A DNA stretch of 7,627 nt from JASFQI01 sp050115555 (lineage in GTDB: Bacteria; Desulfobacterota; DSM-4660; Desulfatiglandales; HGW-15), in contig JASFQI010000237.1 of the NCBI GenBank assembly GCA_050115555.1, positions 1 to 7,627 of the forward strand, given 5' to 3'. Shown piece by piece: positions 1 through 6,171 of this stretch (position 1 is its first letter; every line of letters starts with the position of its first letter). The notes beneath the pieces are model-generated. The model ran no database searches. It was not told the DNA's origin and saw only the letters and a program-made list of their open reading frames with translations. Both the position numbers and the translations under genes were made by a program.

Positions 1-306
1 TCACCTGATCGGGGGTTCACGGCATGTTTTCGTAGGCTTGAAGGCAGGAGGCTGAATTCGGCAAGGGATTGAATCCCCTGAATACGAACCACGAATCACG
101 AACCACGATCACGGCCGTTCCAGGGTGCCATTTTTTTCTTGCACTTCTCTCCTGCTTTGCGCTCCACGCGCACTCAAAAAAATATAAAAACAGTCAAATC
201 AAATGGTTATATTGGGGTACTCTTAGGGCACATATCTTGCGAAGTGGCATCGCGTGCAAGGATTCAAAAGCAATGATCGGTTGAGAACGCATCGCATGGG
301 GATTTC
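1..306. other. Intergenic stretch with no convincing gene
   Basis: I find no gene I can support here. The stretch holds a 13-nt palindrome (65-77, GGGATTGAATCCC), a heptamer array (83-114), and a strikingly AT-rich segment at about 131-215 with runs of T and A, unlike the GC-rich surroundings. A TATATT at 208-213 could be a -10 box for the gene at 307, but no good -35 box lies at the right distance, so I do not call a promoter. A 71-codon open frame (69-284) reads straight through the heptamers and has no recognisable domain; it looks spurious. Confidence 0.5.
83..114 (+). repeat. Short heptamer tandem array (CACGAAY), copy 1
   Basis: Units read tacgaac, cacgaat, cacgaac, cacgat, then cacgg, so the consensus is CACGAAY with a 7-nt period. 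There are three full units and two truncated ones. The same unit recurs in the same orientation at 899-956. Because 7 is not a multiple of 3, translation through the array gives a changing peptide with a 7-residue period, which explains the spurious open frame here. Confidence 0.8.
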
Positions 307-690
307 ATGGCGTGGCTGCTGGTGATCGATGAGGATCAGGACGAGGCGGCGTTTATCGAGCGAATCGCTCGCAAGCAGGGGTATCGCACGACATCGCTCT
401 CTCATGAGCGCTTCCTCGATGTCGTACTGGAGGAATCCTCACCGCAGTGGGTCGTGGTCAGCGCCGGCAAGCACGGTGAGTTAGCCGGTCAAAGGCTGGA
501 TACCCTCGAGCGGGAGGGCGTGAATCCTGGACGGGTGCTCCTGATCACCGGGGCTCAGCAGGCGGCAAGGCTCGGTAAGGAGCACGCGCTTCGCTTTGGC
601 AGTGTTCTGGTCCGCCCGCTCGGCCTCGAGCCCTTGGAGAGACAGATCGGAAGGGCTTCCTCTGTTTCAGGGGAATCCCGGAACGGGTGA
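307..690 (+). CDS. Degenerate response-regulator receiver-like protein
   Basis: The 127-residue product resembles one CheY-like receiver domain with no output domain. The first beta strand ends in the acidic cluster D8-E9-D10, which in receivers helps bind Mg2+. The third strand (VVVS, 49-52) has Ser52 where the phosphorylated Asp normally lies. The conserved Thr is present (T81, in LLITG), and the conserved Lys-Pro before the last helix is Arg103-Pro104. The phosphoacceptor and the switch lysine are therefore both replaced, so it probably acts as a phosphorylation-independent pseudo-receiver, perhaps by protein contact. The ATG at 307 follows a GGGGA-like ribosome site at about 298-302. No histidine kinase is adjacent, and the gene stands alone between two heptamer arrays. 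The fold assignment rests on motif spacing only; partner and role are unknown. Confidence 0.65.
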   Translation: MAWLLVIDEDQDEAAFIERIARKQGYRTTSLSHERFLDVVLEESSPQWVVVSAGKHGELAGQRLDTLEREGVNPGRVLLITGAQQAARLGKEHALRFGSVLVRPLGLEPLERQIGRASSVSGESRNG

Positions 691-788
691 CAGGCCGTAT
701 CCATCTGCTCGACGCAACATATGAGATGACCGATATCTTTACACGATGTCCCACCTGGGAGACATTCTGCCCGGCCTTCGAAGCCCTT

Positions 789-831
789 GCTGTTTGGGAC
801 CCCGCTCCGCTCCGGGAGCGAACAGCCTTTT
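789..831 (+). terminator. Possible rho-independent terminator
   Basis: Outer arms GCTGTT (789-794) and AACAGC (821-826) are exactly complementary. They enclose an inner hairpin CGCTC-CGG-GAGCG (808-820), and CTTTT follows at 827-831. It lies about 100 nt after the receiver-like gene, so it could end that transcript. The 13-nt asymmetric bulge between the stems and the short T tract make the call weak. Confidence 0.3.
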
Positions 832-898
832 CTCTGTGCTGCGATGCATGCAGGGCAGGCGCCGGACGGACGGGTGAATGACGCAGAGGCCCTTCCTT

Positions 899-956
899 CA
901 CGAGCACGAACCACGATTCACGACCCGCGATCCACGAATCACGAAGCACGAACACG
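899..956 (+). repeat. Heptamer tandem array (CACGAAY), copy 2
   Basis: Units in order are cacgag (6 nt), cacgaac, cacgatt, cacgacc, cgcgatc, cacgaat, cacgaag and cacgaac, followed by acg. The period is 7 nt, with seven full units and variation mainly at the last two positions. Orientation and consensus match the array at 83-114, so the two arrays bracket the receiver-like gene as direct repeats. Confidence 0.85.
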
Positions 957-972
957 GAAGTCTCACCTCCCC

Positions 973-1001
973 TTGACCCCTGCCGGCCAATCGGGTATGA
1001 C
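973..1001 (+). promoter_or_regulatory. Candidate sigma-70 promoter of the RACo-like gene
   Basis: TTGACC (973-978, 5 of 6 matches to TTGACA) is followed after exactly 17 nt by TATGAC (996-1001, 4 of 6 matches to TATAAT). Transcription would start near 1008 and give a leader of about 54 nt containing the GGGAGGA ribosome site at 1021-1027. The promoter lies just after the heptamer array. It is inferred from consensus match and spacing only. Confidence 0.4.
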
Positions 1002-1061
1002 GGCTCCATCAGTTCCTAGAGGGAGGAAGCGTATGCAGCGGAGGAGCGAGGACACAGGACG

Positions 1062-2636
1062 ATGAGCGCAAGCAGCGGGTGGATTCGAACCGTATCTCCG
1101 GACCTGGAAAAGCCGAGTCTTCAGGACAACACAGCCGACGTGGATCGACTCGTCAAGGCCTTGAGGCGTGAGCTGGAATGTCTCGAGGTGCGGGTGGACC
1201 TGCCCCTGCTGAAAACGGTCCCGGCTCGCCTGCGGCAGTGGGAGTACCGGGTCCGGGCCGTGGTCGCCAAGGAGGGTCCGGGCTGGCGTCTCGTGGATGT
1301 GTTCCCCCGGGAGGACGATTCAGGCGTATGGGGTGTTGCCGTGGACATAGGCACCTCCACGGTGGTGGTGAGGATCGTGGATCTGGAGAACCGGACGTCG
1401 GTGGGTGAGTCCGGTTTTGTGAACCCACAGACGGCGTATGGCGAGGACATCCTCACACGCATTCATTTTGCATCCAACGAAGACGGCCTGGAGACCCTGC
1501 GAAAGGTCCTGGTGGAAAGGCTCAATAAGGAGATCGCACGACTGGCCCAGGCGTACGCCGTCCCGCTCAAACGCTTGGTAGGAGCGTCCCTGGCCGGCAA
1601 CACCACCATGACCCACCTGTTTCTCGGTTTGAACCCCTTCTGGATCTGCCGGGAGCCTTACATTCCGGCGGTGAACCGGCTGGACCTGCTCACGGCATCC
1701 CAGGTGGGGCTGGGGATCCACGAAGCCGCGCCCGTCCTGGTCTTTCCGAATGTGGGCAGCTACTTCGGAGGCGATCTGATCGCCGGAATCCTGGCGTCGG
1801 GGCTGGATCGGCGCGAAGGGGTCTCCATCCTGGTGGATGTGGGCACGAACGCTGAGGTCGTTCTGGGCAATCAGGACTGGCTGATGGCCTGTGCCGGCGC
1901 TGCCGGGCCTGCCCTGGAAGGGGGAGTGGCGCGCATGGGAATGATGGCAGGTCCCGGCGTGATCGACCACGTGGGCCTCGAAGCGGGAACGGGAGAGCTG
2001 GAGATTCACACCATCGGGGAAGGCCCCCCCGTAGGCATCTGCGGATCCGGCCTCATCGATCTCGTGAGCCGGCTTTTTCTGACAGGAAGGATCGACATGC
2101 GGGGGAAGTTCATCCCCGAAGCCTGCGGTGAGCGGCTGGTGGATGAGGACGGCATCCCGACTTTTACGGTGGTGCCCGAGGACGATTCGGGAACCGGCGA
2201 GGCACTCACGCTGAGTCAGCCGGACGTGGATGCGCTGATGCGGTCCAAGGCGGCCATGTACACGATCTTGACCACCATCACTGGAATGGTGGGGCTTTCG
2301 TGGCAGGACCTGGATCGCTTCTTCGTGGCGGGGACGTTCGGTTCCTACATCGATCCGCAGTCCGCCGTCACCCTGGGCATGATTCCGGACCTTCCCCTGG
2401 AAACCTATGAATCCCTGGGAAATACGTCCCTGGAAGGCGCCACCGAGGGGCTCCTGGATGGGGAGGCATTGCCGCGCATCGAGGACATTCGAGACCGGAT
2501 CACCTACATTGAGCTCAATGTGAACCAGGAGTTCATGAACCTGTTCAGCGCGGCGAAGTTCATTCCTCACACGGACCGGGCGCTTTTCCCGTCGGTCGCG
2601 GATTGGGAGGCCGCCGTCTCGACGCTGGCCCCTTGA
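1062..2636 (+). CDS. RACo-like ASKHA ATPase (DUF4445) lacking the N-terminal [2Fe-2S] domain
   Basis: The 524-residue protein belongs to the RACo/RamA-like family, which uses ATP to drive reduction of inactive cob(II)amide in corrinoid proteins to the methyl-accepting Co(I) state. Family landmarks occur in order: linker with PSLQDN (18-23); AVDIGTST phosphate loop (93-100); NPQTAYGED (121-129); LAGNTTMTHL (177-186); FPNVGSYFGGD (228-238); VDVGTNAE (258-265); CAGAAGPALEGG (277-288); GICGSGLID (325-333); FVAGTFGSYIDP (421-432). It ends in the family's typical FIPHTD and FPSV (500-511). Usual members are about 600 residues and begin with a plant-type ferredoxin domain; this one starts at the linker and has no such cysteines. 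The ATG at 1062 has GAGGA at 1048-1052 upstream, and the in-frame DNA before it looks non-coding. Electrons may come from a separate ferredoxin. No methyltransferase or corrinoid protein gene is visible nearby, so the target is unknown. Confidence 0.85.
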   Translation: MSASSGWIRTVSPDLEKPSLQDNTADVDRLVKALRRELECLEVRVDLPLLKTVPARLRQWEYRVRAVVAKEGPGWRLVDVFPREDDSGVWGVAVDIGTSTVVVRIVDLENRTSVGESGFVNPQTAYGEDILTRIHFASNEDGLETLRKVLVERLNKEIARLAQAYAVPLKRLVGASLAGNTTMTHLFLGLNPFWICREPYIPAVNRLDLLTASQVGLGIHEAAPVLVFPNVGSYFGGDLIAGILASGLDRREGVSILVDVGTNAEVVLGNQDWLMACAGAAGPALEGGVARMGMMAGPGVIDHVGLEAGTGELEIHTIGEGPPVGICGSGLIDLVSRLFLTGRIDMRGKFIPEACGERLVDEDGIPTFTVVPEDDSGTGEALTLSQPDVDALMRSKAAMYTILTTITGMVGLSWQDLDRFFVAGTFGSYIDPQSAVTLGMIPDLPLETYESLGNTSLEGATEGLLDGEALPRIEDIRDRITYIELNVNQEFMNLFSAAKFIPHTDRALFPSVADWEAAVSTLAP

Positions 2637-2652
2637 GCCCGGCAGGGAATTC

Positions 2653-3186
2653 CTAGCCCAGGTCGTCCAGAAACATCTTGCTTGGTTTCCCTTCCGATTG
2701 CATGGCAGGGAGATCGACAGCAGCATCGAAGATCGCGTTCTCCTCGATGTCCGGATCCTCCCAATCCCTTCTCCGCCGGTCTTCGGCGAAGCCCGAGCGC
2801 CAGGTGCCCGCCCGACGAAGGCCGTTTGATCGTTCCTGCCTGCTCTGGCAGGGGACACAGAGCGTGGCATCGGGAAGGACCATCAAACGCGCCGCCGGAA
2901 TCGGCTCTCCACACTCTTCACAGAGACCGAACTCCTCGTCTTCAGCCATGCGGCGGATCAGGTCGTCGACCTTTCGAAGCTCGCCGGATTTCCGTTCGAT
3001 CAGGCTGCAAAGGTTGTGCGTTGACGCCTCGCACAGGGCGCCGTCCACCTCGTCGGCGGGCTCCTGGGCGCCCAGCCCGGGGCCCTGTTCCCTCCAGAGG
3101 CGTCGCGCCTGACTGAGGACGGAATCCAGTTCCTTTTTTCGGTGAATAAGGTTTTCCAAGAGCACGGAGCGAAGGTCAGCATCCAT
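2653..3186 (-). CDS. DksA/TraR-type C4 zinc-finger protein
   Basis: The 177-residue protein has the DksA layout: a helical, probably coiled-coil N-terminal part (about 5-80), then a zinc finger C89-x2-C92-x17-C110-x2-C113 in an EEFGLCEECG context. The tip motif DxxDxA, which DksA inserts into the RNA polymerase secondary channel, is present as D45-E-V-D48-G-A50. It is therefore likely to bind RNA polymerase and tune transcription, possibly with ppGpp, though TraR-type relatives differ in this. After the finger comes an extension of about 64 residues, first arginine-rich (RRRR, 137-140), then acidic, which DksA lacks. The ATG at 3186 is preceded on its own strand by AGGAAG at good spacing; a longer upstream frame is not protein-like. 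It converges on the RACo-like gene with only 16 nt between stop codons and diverges from tmk. Confidence 0.82.
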   Translation of the reverse strand: MDADLRSVLLENLIHRKKELDSVLSQARRLWREQGPGLGAQEPADEVDGALCEASTHNLCSLIERKSGELRKVDDLIRRMAEDEEFGLCEECGEPIPAARLMVLPDATLCVPCQSRQERSNGLRRAGTWRSGFAEDRRRRDWEDPDIEENAIFDAAVDLPAMQSEGKPSKMFLDDLG

Positions 3187-3337
3187 GGGTTCTTCCTTTC
3201 CTGCACGGGCGAAAGCGCATAAGAGGCTCGATTCACTCGAGGAGGCCTCCGGAACCCGGACAGGGTTCGATCTCCTGAGCGGGGTCGTCCGTGTTCGCAC
3301 CGGACCGCGGGCCCCTGAATCGGCTTGAAGCGGATGC

Positions 3338-3365
3338 ATGGTAAGGTTTTTCAGAGGCTTGTCAA
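3338..3365 (-). promoter_or_regulatory. Sigma-70 promoter of the DksA-like gene
   Basis: Read on the minus strand, a perfect TTGACA (3365-3360) is separated by 16 nt from TACCAT (3343-3338, 4 of 6 matches). An AT-rich upstream stretch precedes it. Transcription would begin near 3331, leaving a leader of about 145 nt before the ATG at 3186. It is the best promoter match in the window. Confidence 0.55.
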
Positions 3366-3413
3366 TAGGAAAAAAGAAGGGTTTGTTGTTCGCTCGCAGG
3401 GCGACATTGCCGC

Positions 3414-3442
3414 TTGATCTCAATGGATGAATCGAATACCAT
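3414..3442 (+). promoter_or_regulatory. Candidate promoter of the tmk-holB-ricT-metG operon
   Basis: TTGATC (3414-3419, 4 of 6) lies 17 nt before TACCAT (3437-3442, 4 of 6), the same -10 sequence as in the divergent promoter. Transcription would begin near 3449, which is downstream of the ATG at 3427 but upstream of the GTG at 3475 and the TTG at 3487. If real, it excludes the 3427 start for this transcript. Confidence 0.35.
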
Positions 3443-3486
3443 CCCTTATCCTTTTGAAACGCTTGCTGTCTGCCGTGGAGAGTTCT

Positions 3487-4119
3487 TTGTTCATTACGTT
3501 TGAGGGAATCGAGGGGTGTGGAAAAACCACGCAGGTGGACCGTCTGGTGAAGGTCCTGGAGGCTCGGAACATCACGGTGGTCCGAACCTTCGAGCCCGGC
3601 GGGACCGATGCAGGCGGACGGATTCGACACATCCTTCTCGATCGCAGCAGCCACGATCTGGTCCCCATGGCGGAGCTGTTTCTCTATGAGGCGGATCGGG
3701 CTCAGCACGTGGCCCAGGTCATCCGGCCGGCCCTGGACCGGGGGGCGTGGGTGATCTGCGATCGGTTCTTCGATGCGACGGTGGTGTACCAGGGCGTGGC
3801 GCGGGGACAGGATTCGGACCTGGTGGCCCGGCTGAACCAGGCGGCCACCGGAGGGATTCGTCCGGCCCGGACCTTTGTGTTGGACTGCCCCGTGAAAATG
3901 GGATTGGAGCGTGCGATTCGAAGGAATCAATCCCTGCCGGATGCAGAGCAGGACCGATTCGAGCGGGAGAAGCTTCACTTTCACCAAACCGTGCGTCAAG
4001 GGTACCTGGATCTGGCGCAAAAAGAACCCGAACGGTTCGTGGTGGTCGATGCTGCCCGGCATGCCGACGAGGTGGAAAGAGATATTTTCGACCACATCGA
4101 GCCCTTGCTTCCCGCGTGA
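3487..4119 (+). CDS. tmk: Thymidylate kinase
   Basis: This enzyme phosphorylates dTMP to dTDP with ATP in the cytosol, a required step of dTTP synthesis. From the TTG at 3487 the protein is 210 residues and starts MFITFEGIEG, as is usual for the family. P-loop GIEGCGKTT lies at 7-15; FEPGGT at 35-40 corresponds to the TREPGG motif but with Phe in place of Arg; the DR motif is CDRFFDATVVYQG (91-103); RTFVLDCP (128-135) is the next core strand; the C-terminal RQGYLDLA (170-177) is typical. The TTG has GGAG (3477-3480) 6 nt upstream. Alternatives are GTG at 3475 and ATG at 3427; the ATG has no ribosome site and would add a 20-residue tail unlike the family. It is the first gene of the operon, 76 nt before holB. 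Confidence 0.93.
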   Translation: MFITFEGIEGCGKTTQVDRLVKVLEARNITVVRTFEPGGTDAGGRIRHILLDRSSHDLVPMAELFLYEADRAQHVAQVIRPALDRGAWVICDRFFDATVVYQGVARGQDSDLVARLNQAATGGIRPARTFVLDCPVKMGLERAIRRNQSLPDAEQDRFEREKLHFHQTVRQGYLDLAQKEPERFVVVDAARHADEVERDIFDHIEPLLPA

Positions 4120-4195
4120 GCATGGGGAAGAAGGGCTGCGAACGGGAGTCGAGGGAGCTGTTTTTCTGATCCTCCGGAAGCAGTGAGCAAGGACC

Positions 4196-5281
4196 ATGGA
4201 GCCACAAACGGAAACAGGGCTGCCGGAAACGTTCAAACCATTTTCCGCCGTCATGGGTCAGGAACGGGCGATCCAGTACCTGAAGAGGGTTCTGACGGAG
4301 AACAAGGTCCCTCACGCCTTCCTTTTCTCCGGGATATCCGGGATCGGGAAAACAACCACGGCCCTCGCTTTTGCACAGGCCCTGAACTGCATGCGTCCGT
4401 CCGGGGGCGAGGCGTGCGGGCATTGCGTTCCGTGTCGTCAGATGGCGGGAGGGAACTTCCCGGACCTGGAGATCCTTCGCCCCGACGGCCGAGTGATCAA
4501 GATCGAACAGGTTCGAGAGCTCATCCGCAGAATCGGGCTCAAGACCGTGTCGGGCCGCTACCGTGTGACCGTGGTCGAGCGGGCGGAGGGAATGACCACG
4601 GAGGCGGCCAATGCCTTTCTCAAGACCCTGGAGGAGCCGCCCCCCGGCAACGTCCTGATCCTGAACGTGGCGGAGAAACGGGATTTGCTGCCCACGGTCC
4701 TTTCCCGGTGCCAGAAGGTCCCGTTTCGCCCGCTGCCGGCCGATGGAATCGCCGCCTGGCTTCAGCGGGAAAAGGGACTGCCGGAGGATGCGGCCACCGT
4801 GGTGGCCCGGCTCTCCGAGGGAAGCCTGGGCCGGGCCGTGCGCATGGCAGAGGGCGATCTGGAGGGGCTTCGGGAAACCCATGTGCAGGACCTGCTTTCC
4901 CTCTTCAAGCAGCCGCCGACCGAAATTCTCGCGATGGCGCTACGTTACACCCGGGAGGAGAAGCGCGCCTCGCGTGCAGGCGGAGAAAGAGAGGCAGGTC
5001 TTTACGGCGTGCTGGGGCTTTGGAAGGCCTGTTTTCGGGACATGCTGTTGCTCCGCTCTCAGGATTCCAGCGGTCTTCTGATCCATGGTGAGCACGCAGA
5101 GGCGTTGCAAAATGCGGCGGAACCCTATACGATAAGCGACTTGGTGGAAAGCCTTTTGGTCCTGGATCGGGCACAGCGGGATCTGCTTCGGGCCCGAAAC
5201 CTGGACCTCGTCATGGAGACCACCCTGCTGGGGTTGAACGAGATCTCACGGAAGCATGAGAACCGCTTGATTCGTGCCTGA
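4196..5281 (+). CDS. holB: DNA polymerase III subunit delta-prime
   Basis: HolB is a clamp-loader subunit that, with delta and DnaX, opens the beta clamp and loads it on DNA. The 361-residue protein has the AAA+ clamp-loader layout: FSAVMGQERAIQYL (16-29), P-loop GISGIGKTT (46-54), a zinc module C65-x8-C74-x2-C77-x2-C80, AANAFLKTLEEPP (137-149), and the SRC motif (170-172) that supplies the arginine finger to the neighbouring subunit. Residues from about 180 on form the lid and collar. The Walker B site reads VVERAE (126-131) instead of DEAD-like, so ATP hydrolysis is unlikely, as expected of a delta-prime subunit. DnaX is a less likely identity because of this degenerate site, the length and the neighbours. 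The ATG at 4196 has AAGGA only 2 nt before it; an in-frame stop at 4184 rules out a longer start. Confidence 0.9.
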   Translation: MEPQTETGLPETFKPFSAVMGQERAIQYLKRVLTENKVPHAFLFSGISGIGKTTTALAFAQALNCMRPSGGEACGHCVPCRQMAGGNFPDLEILRPDGRVIKIEQVRELIRRIGLKTVSGRYRVTVVERAEGMTTEAANAFLKTLEEPPPGNVLILNVAEKRDLLPTVLSRCQKVPFRPLPADGIAAWLQREKGLPEDAATVVARLSEGSLGRAVRMAEGDLEGLRETHVQDLLSLFKQPPTEILAMALRYTREEKRASRAGGEREAGLYGVLGLWKACFRDMLLLRSQDSSGLLIHGEHAEALQNAAEPYTISDLVESLLVLDRAQRDLLRARNLDLVMETTLLGLNEISRKHENRLIRA

Positions 5282-5334
5282 TGGGGTTTGAAAGAACTCC
5301 GGAATGCAGGGTTTAAACATAGGAAGTCAAACCA

Positions 5335-6171
5335 TTGGGTAAAATTGTAGGCATTCAATTCGAAAAGTATGGCCGTGTACATGATTTCGATGCCGGGCAC
5401 TTTGTCCTGAAAACCGGGGATCGGGTGCTCGTGGAAACGGAAAACGGATCGGCTCTGGGCACGGTGTGTACAAAGCCGCGCCCCCTGGGGAGCGTGCTTC
5501 CGGCGCGCCCCCTGCGAAAAGTGTTTCGTATTGCCAATGAGAACGATCTCGAAAAGTTTCACAAAAAGCAGTTGCTCGAAGAAGAGGTCTATCGGTACTG
5601 CCAGGAACGGGTCGCCGCCCGATCCATTCCCATGTGCCTCGTAGCCGTGGAGAGGCTTTACGACGGCGGCAAGATCATGGTCTACTTCACGGCGGACGGC
5701 CGGGTCGACTTCCGGGAACTGGTCAAGGATCTGGTCCGGCGGTTTCGAACACGCATCGAGATGCGGCAGATCGGCGTGCGCCACGAGGCCAAGATGTTCG
5801 GGGGATTGGGGAGCTGTGGAAGGCAGCTTTGTTGTTCCTCGTTTCTCCAGAATTTCTCCCCGGTCTCCATCAAGATGGCCAAGGAACAGAACCTGTCCCT
5901 GAATCCGTCCAAGATTTCCGGGATGTGCGGGCGGCTCATGTGCTGCCTGACCTATGAGCATGCCTACTATGAGGAGGCGGGCAGGAACGTCCCCAAGATA
6001 GGAAAACGCGTTTCCACAGCGCAGGGAGAGGGCAAGCTGATTCGAAAGAACCTCCTGAAGAAGATCCTCACTGTTTTGCTCGACTCGGGGGAGGAGGTCG
6101 AGATTTCCGCGGATGAGGTGTCAAAGCACCGGAAACCCAGAAAAAAGGGCAAGGAAAGAGGTGGACATTGA
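5335..6171 (+). CDS. ricT: PSP1-domain protein RicT (YaaT family)
   Basis: The 278-residue protein matches RicT/YaaT. In Bacillus subtilis RicT forms the Y-complex with RicA and RicF, binds [4Fe-4S] clusters and stimulates RNase Y-dependent mRNA processing; whether that holds in this lineage is not shown. Visible marks are MGKIVGIQFE at the start, the PSP1 region (about 60-150, with IGVRHEAKMFGGLG at 146-159), and two cysteine clusters, CGRQLCC (C161, C166, C167) and CGRLMCC (C198, C203, C204), the presumed cluster ligands. The tail is lysine/arginine-rich (from about 264). The start is TTG at 5335 with AGGAA at 5321-5325; no ATG or GTG fits the conserved N-terminus. It lies 53 nt after holB, and its stop overlaps the metG start. 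No RicA or RicF gene is in the window. Confidence 0.9.
   Translation: MGKIVGIQFEKYGRVHDFDAGHFVLKTGDRVLVETENGSALGTVCTKPRPLGSVLPARPLRKVFRIANENDLEKFHKKQLLEEEVYRYCQERVAARSIPMCLVAVERLYDGGKIMVYFTADGRVDFRELVKDLVRRFRTRIEMRQIGVRHEAKMFGGLGSCGRQLCCSSFLQNFSPVSIKMAKEQNLSLNPSKISGMCGRLMCCLTYEHAYYEEAGRNVPKIGKRVSTAQGEGKLIRKNLLKKILTVLLDSGEEVEISADEVSKHRKPRKKGKERGGH

Larger units (their letters stand above)
691..1061. other. Intergenic stretch: hairpins, heptamer array, promoter, leader ORF
   Basis: No full-size gene is supported. In order the stretch holds a hairpin at 746-765 (ATGTCCC and GGGAGACAT arms), a terminator-like structure at 789-831, the longer heptamer array at 899-956, a candidate promoter at 973-1001, and a tiny ORF (1033-1065) that overlaps the next gene. 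I looked here in the plus frames for a displaced ferredoxin domain belonging to the next gene and found no matching cysteine pattern. Confidence 0.5.
3187..3486. other. Divergent regulatory region between the DksA-like gene and tmk
   Basis: This 300-nt stretch carries outward promoters for both flanking genes. It also carries several hairpins in the DksA-like leader: CTCGA-TTCAC-TCGAG (3227-3241), the perfect palindrome GGAGGCCTCC (3241-3250), and GAACCC-GGACA-GGGTTC (3252-3268). An A-rich run near 3368-3380 lies just upstream of the minus-strand -35 box and could act as an UP element. Confidence 0.5.

Noticed and set aside
245..259. Sigma-54-like TGGCAT...TGCA
   Set aside because: The distance between the GG and GC elements is 2 nt too short for a sigma-54 promoter.
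69..284. 71-codon plus-strand open frame
   Set aside because: It reads through the heptamer array and the A/T runs, has no recognisable domain and no good ribosome site.
687..881. 64-codon frame overlapping the receiver stop, with a CCDAC cysteine group
   Set aside because: The cysteine spacing does not fit a [2Fe-2S] or zinc motif and the frame crosses the terminator-like hairpin; I do not regard it as the missing ferredoxin domain.
2646..2653. Palindrome GGAATTCC between convergent genes
   Set aside because: It is only 8 bp with no loop or T tract, so it is not a credible bidirectional terminator.
1320..2870. 516-codon antisense open frame under the RACo-like gene
   Set aside because: It is a GC-rich shadow of a well-supported gene and shows no family motifs.
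3261..3284. tRNA T-arm-like sequence (5-bp stem with loop TTCGATC)
   Set aside because: The T-arm consensus fits, but no matching 5' acceptor strand, D arm or anticodon arm lies about 50-70 nt upstream. It is better explained as part of the DksA-like leader hairpins.
4120..4195. Possible terminator (GAGCTGTTTTTCT) between tmk and holB
   Set aside because: No stable stem precedes the T run, and the genes look co-transcribed.
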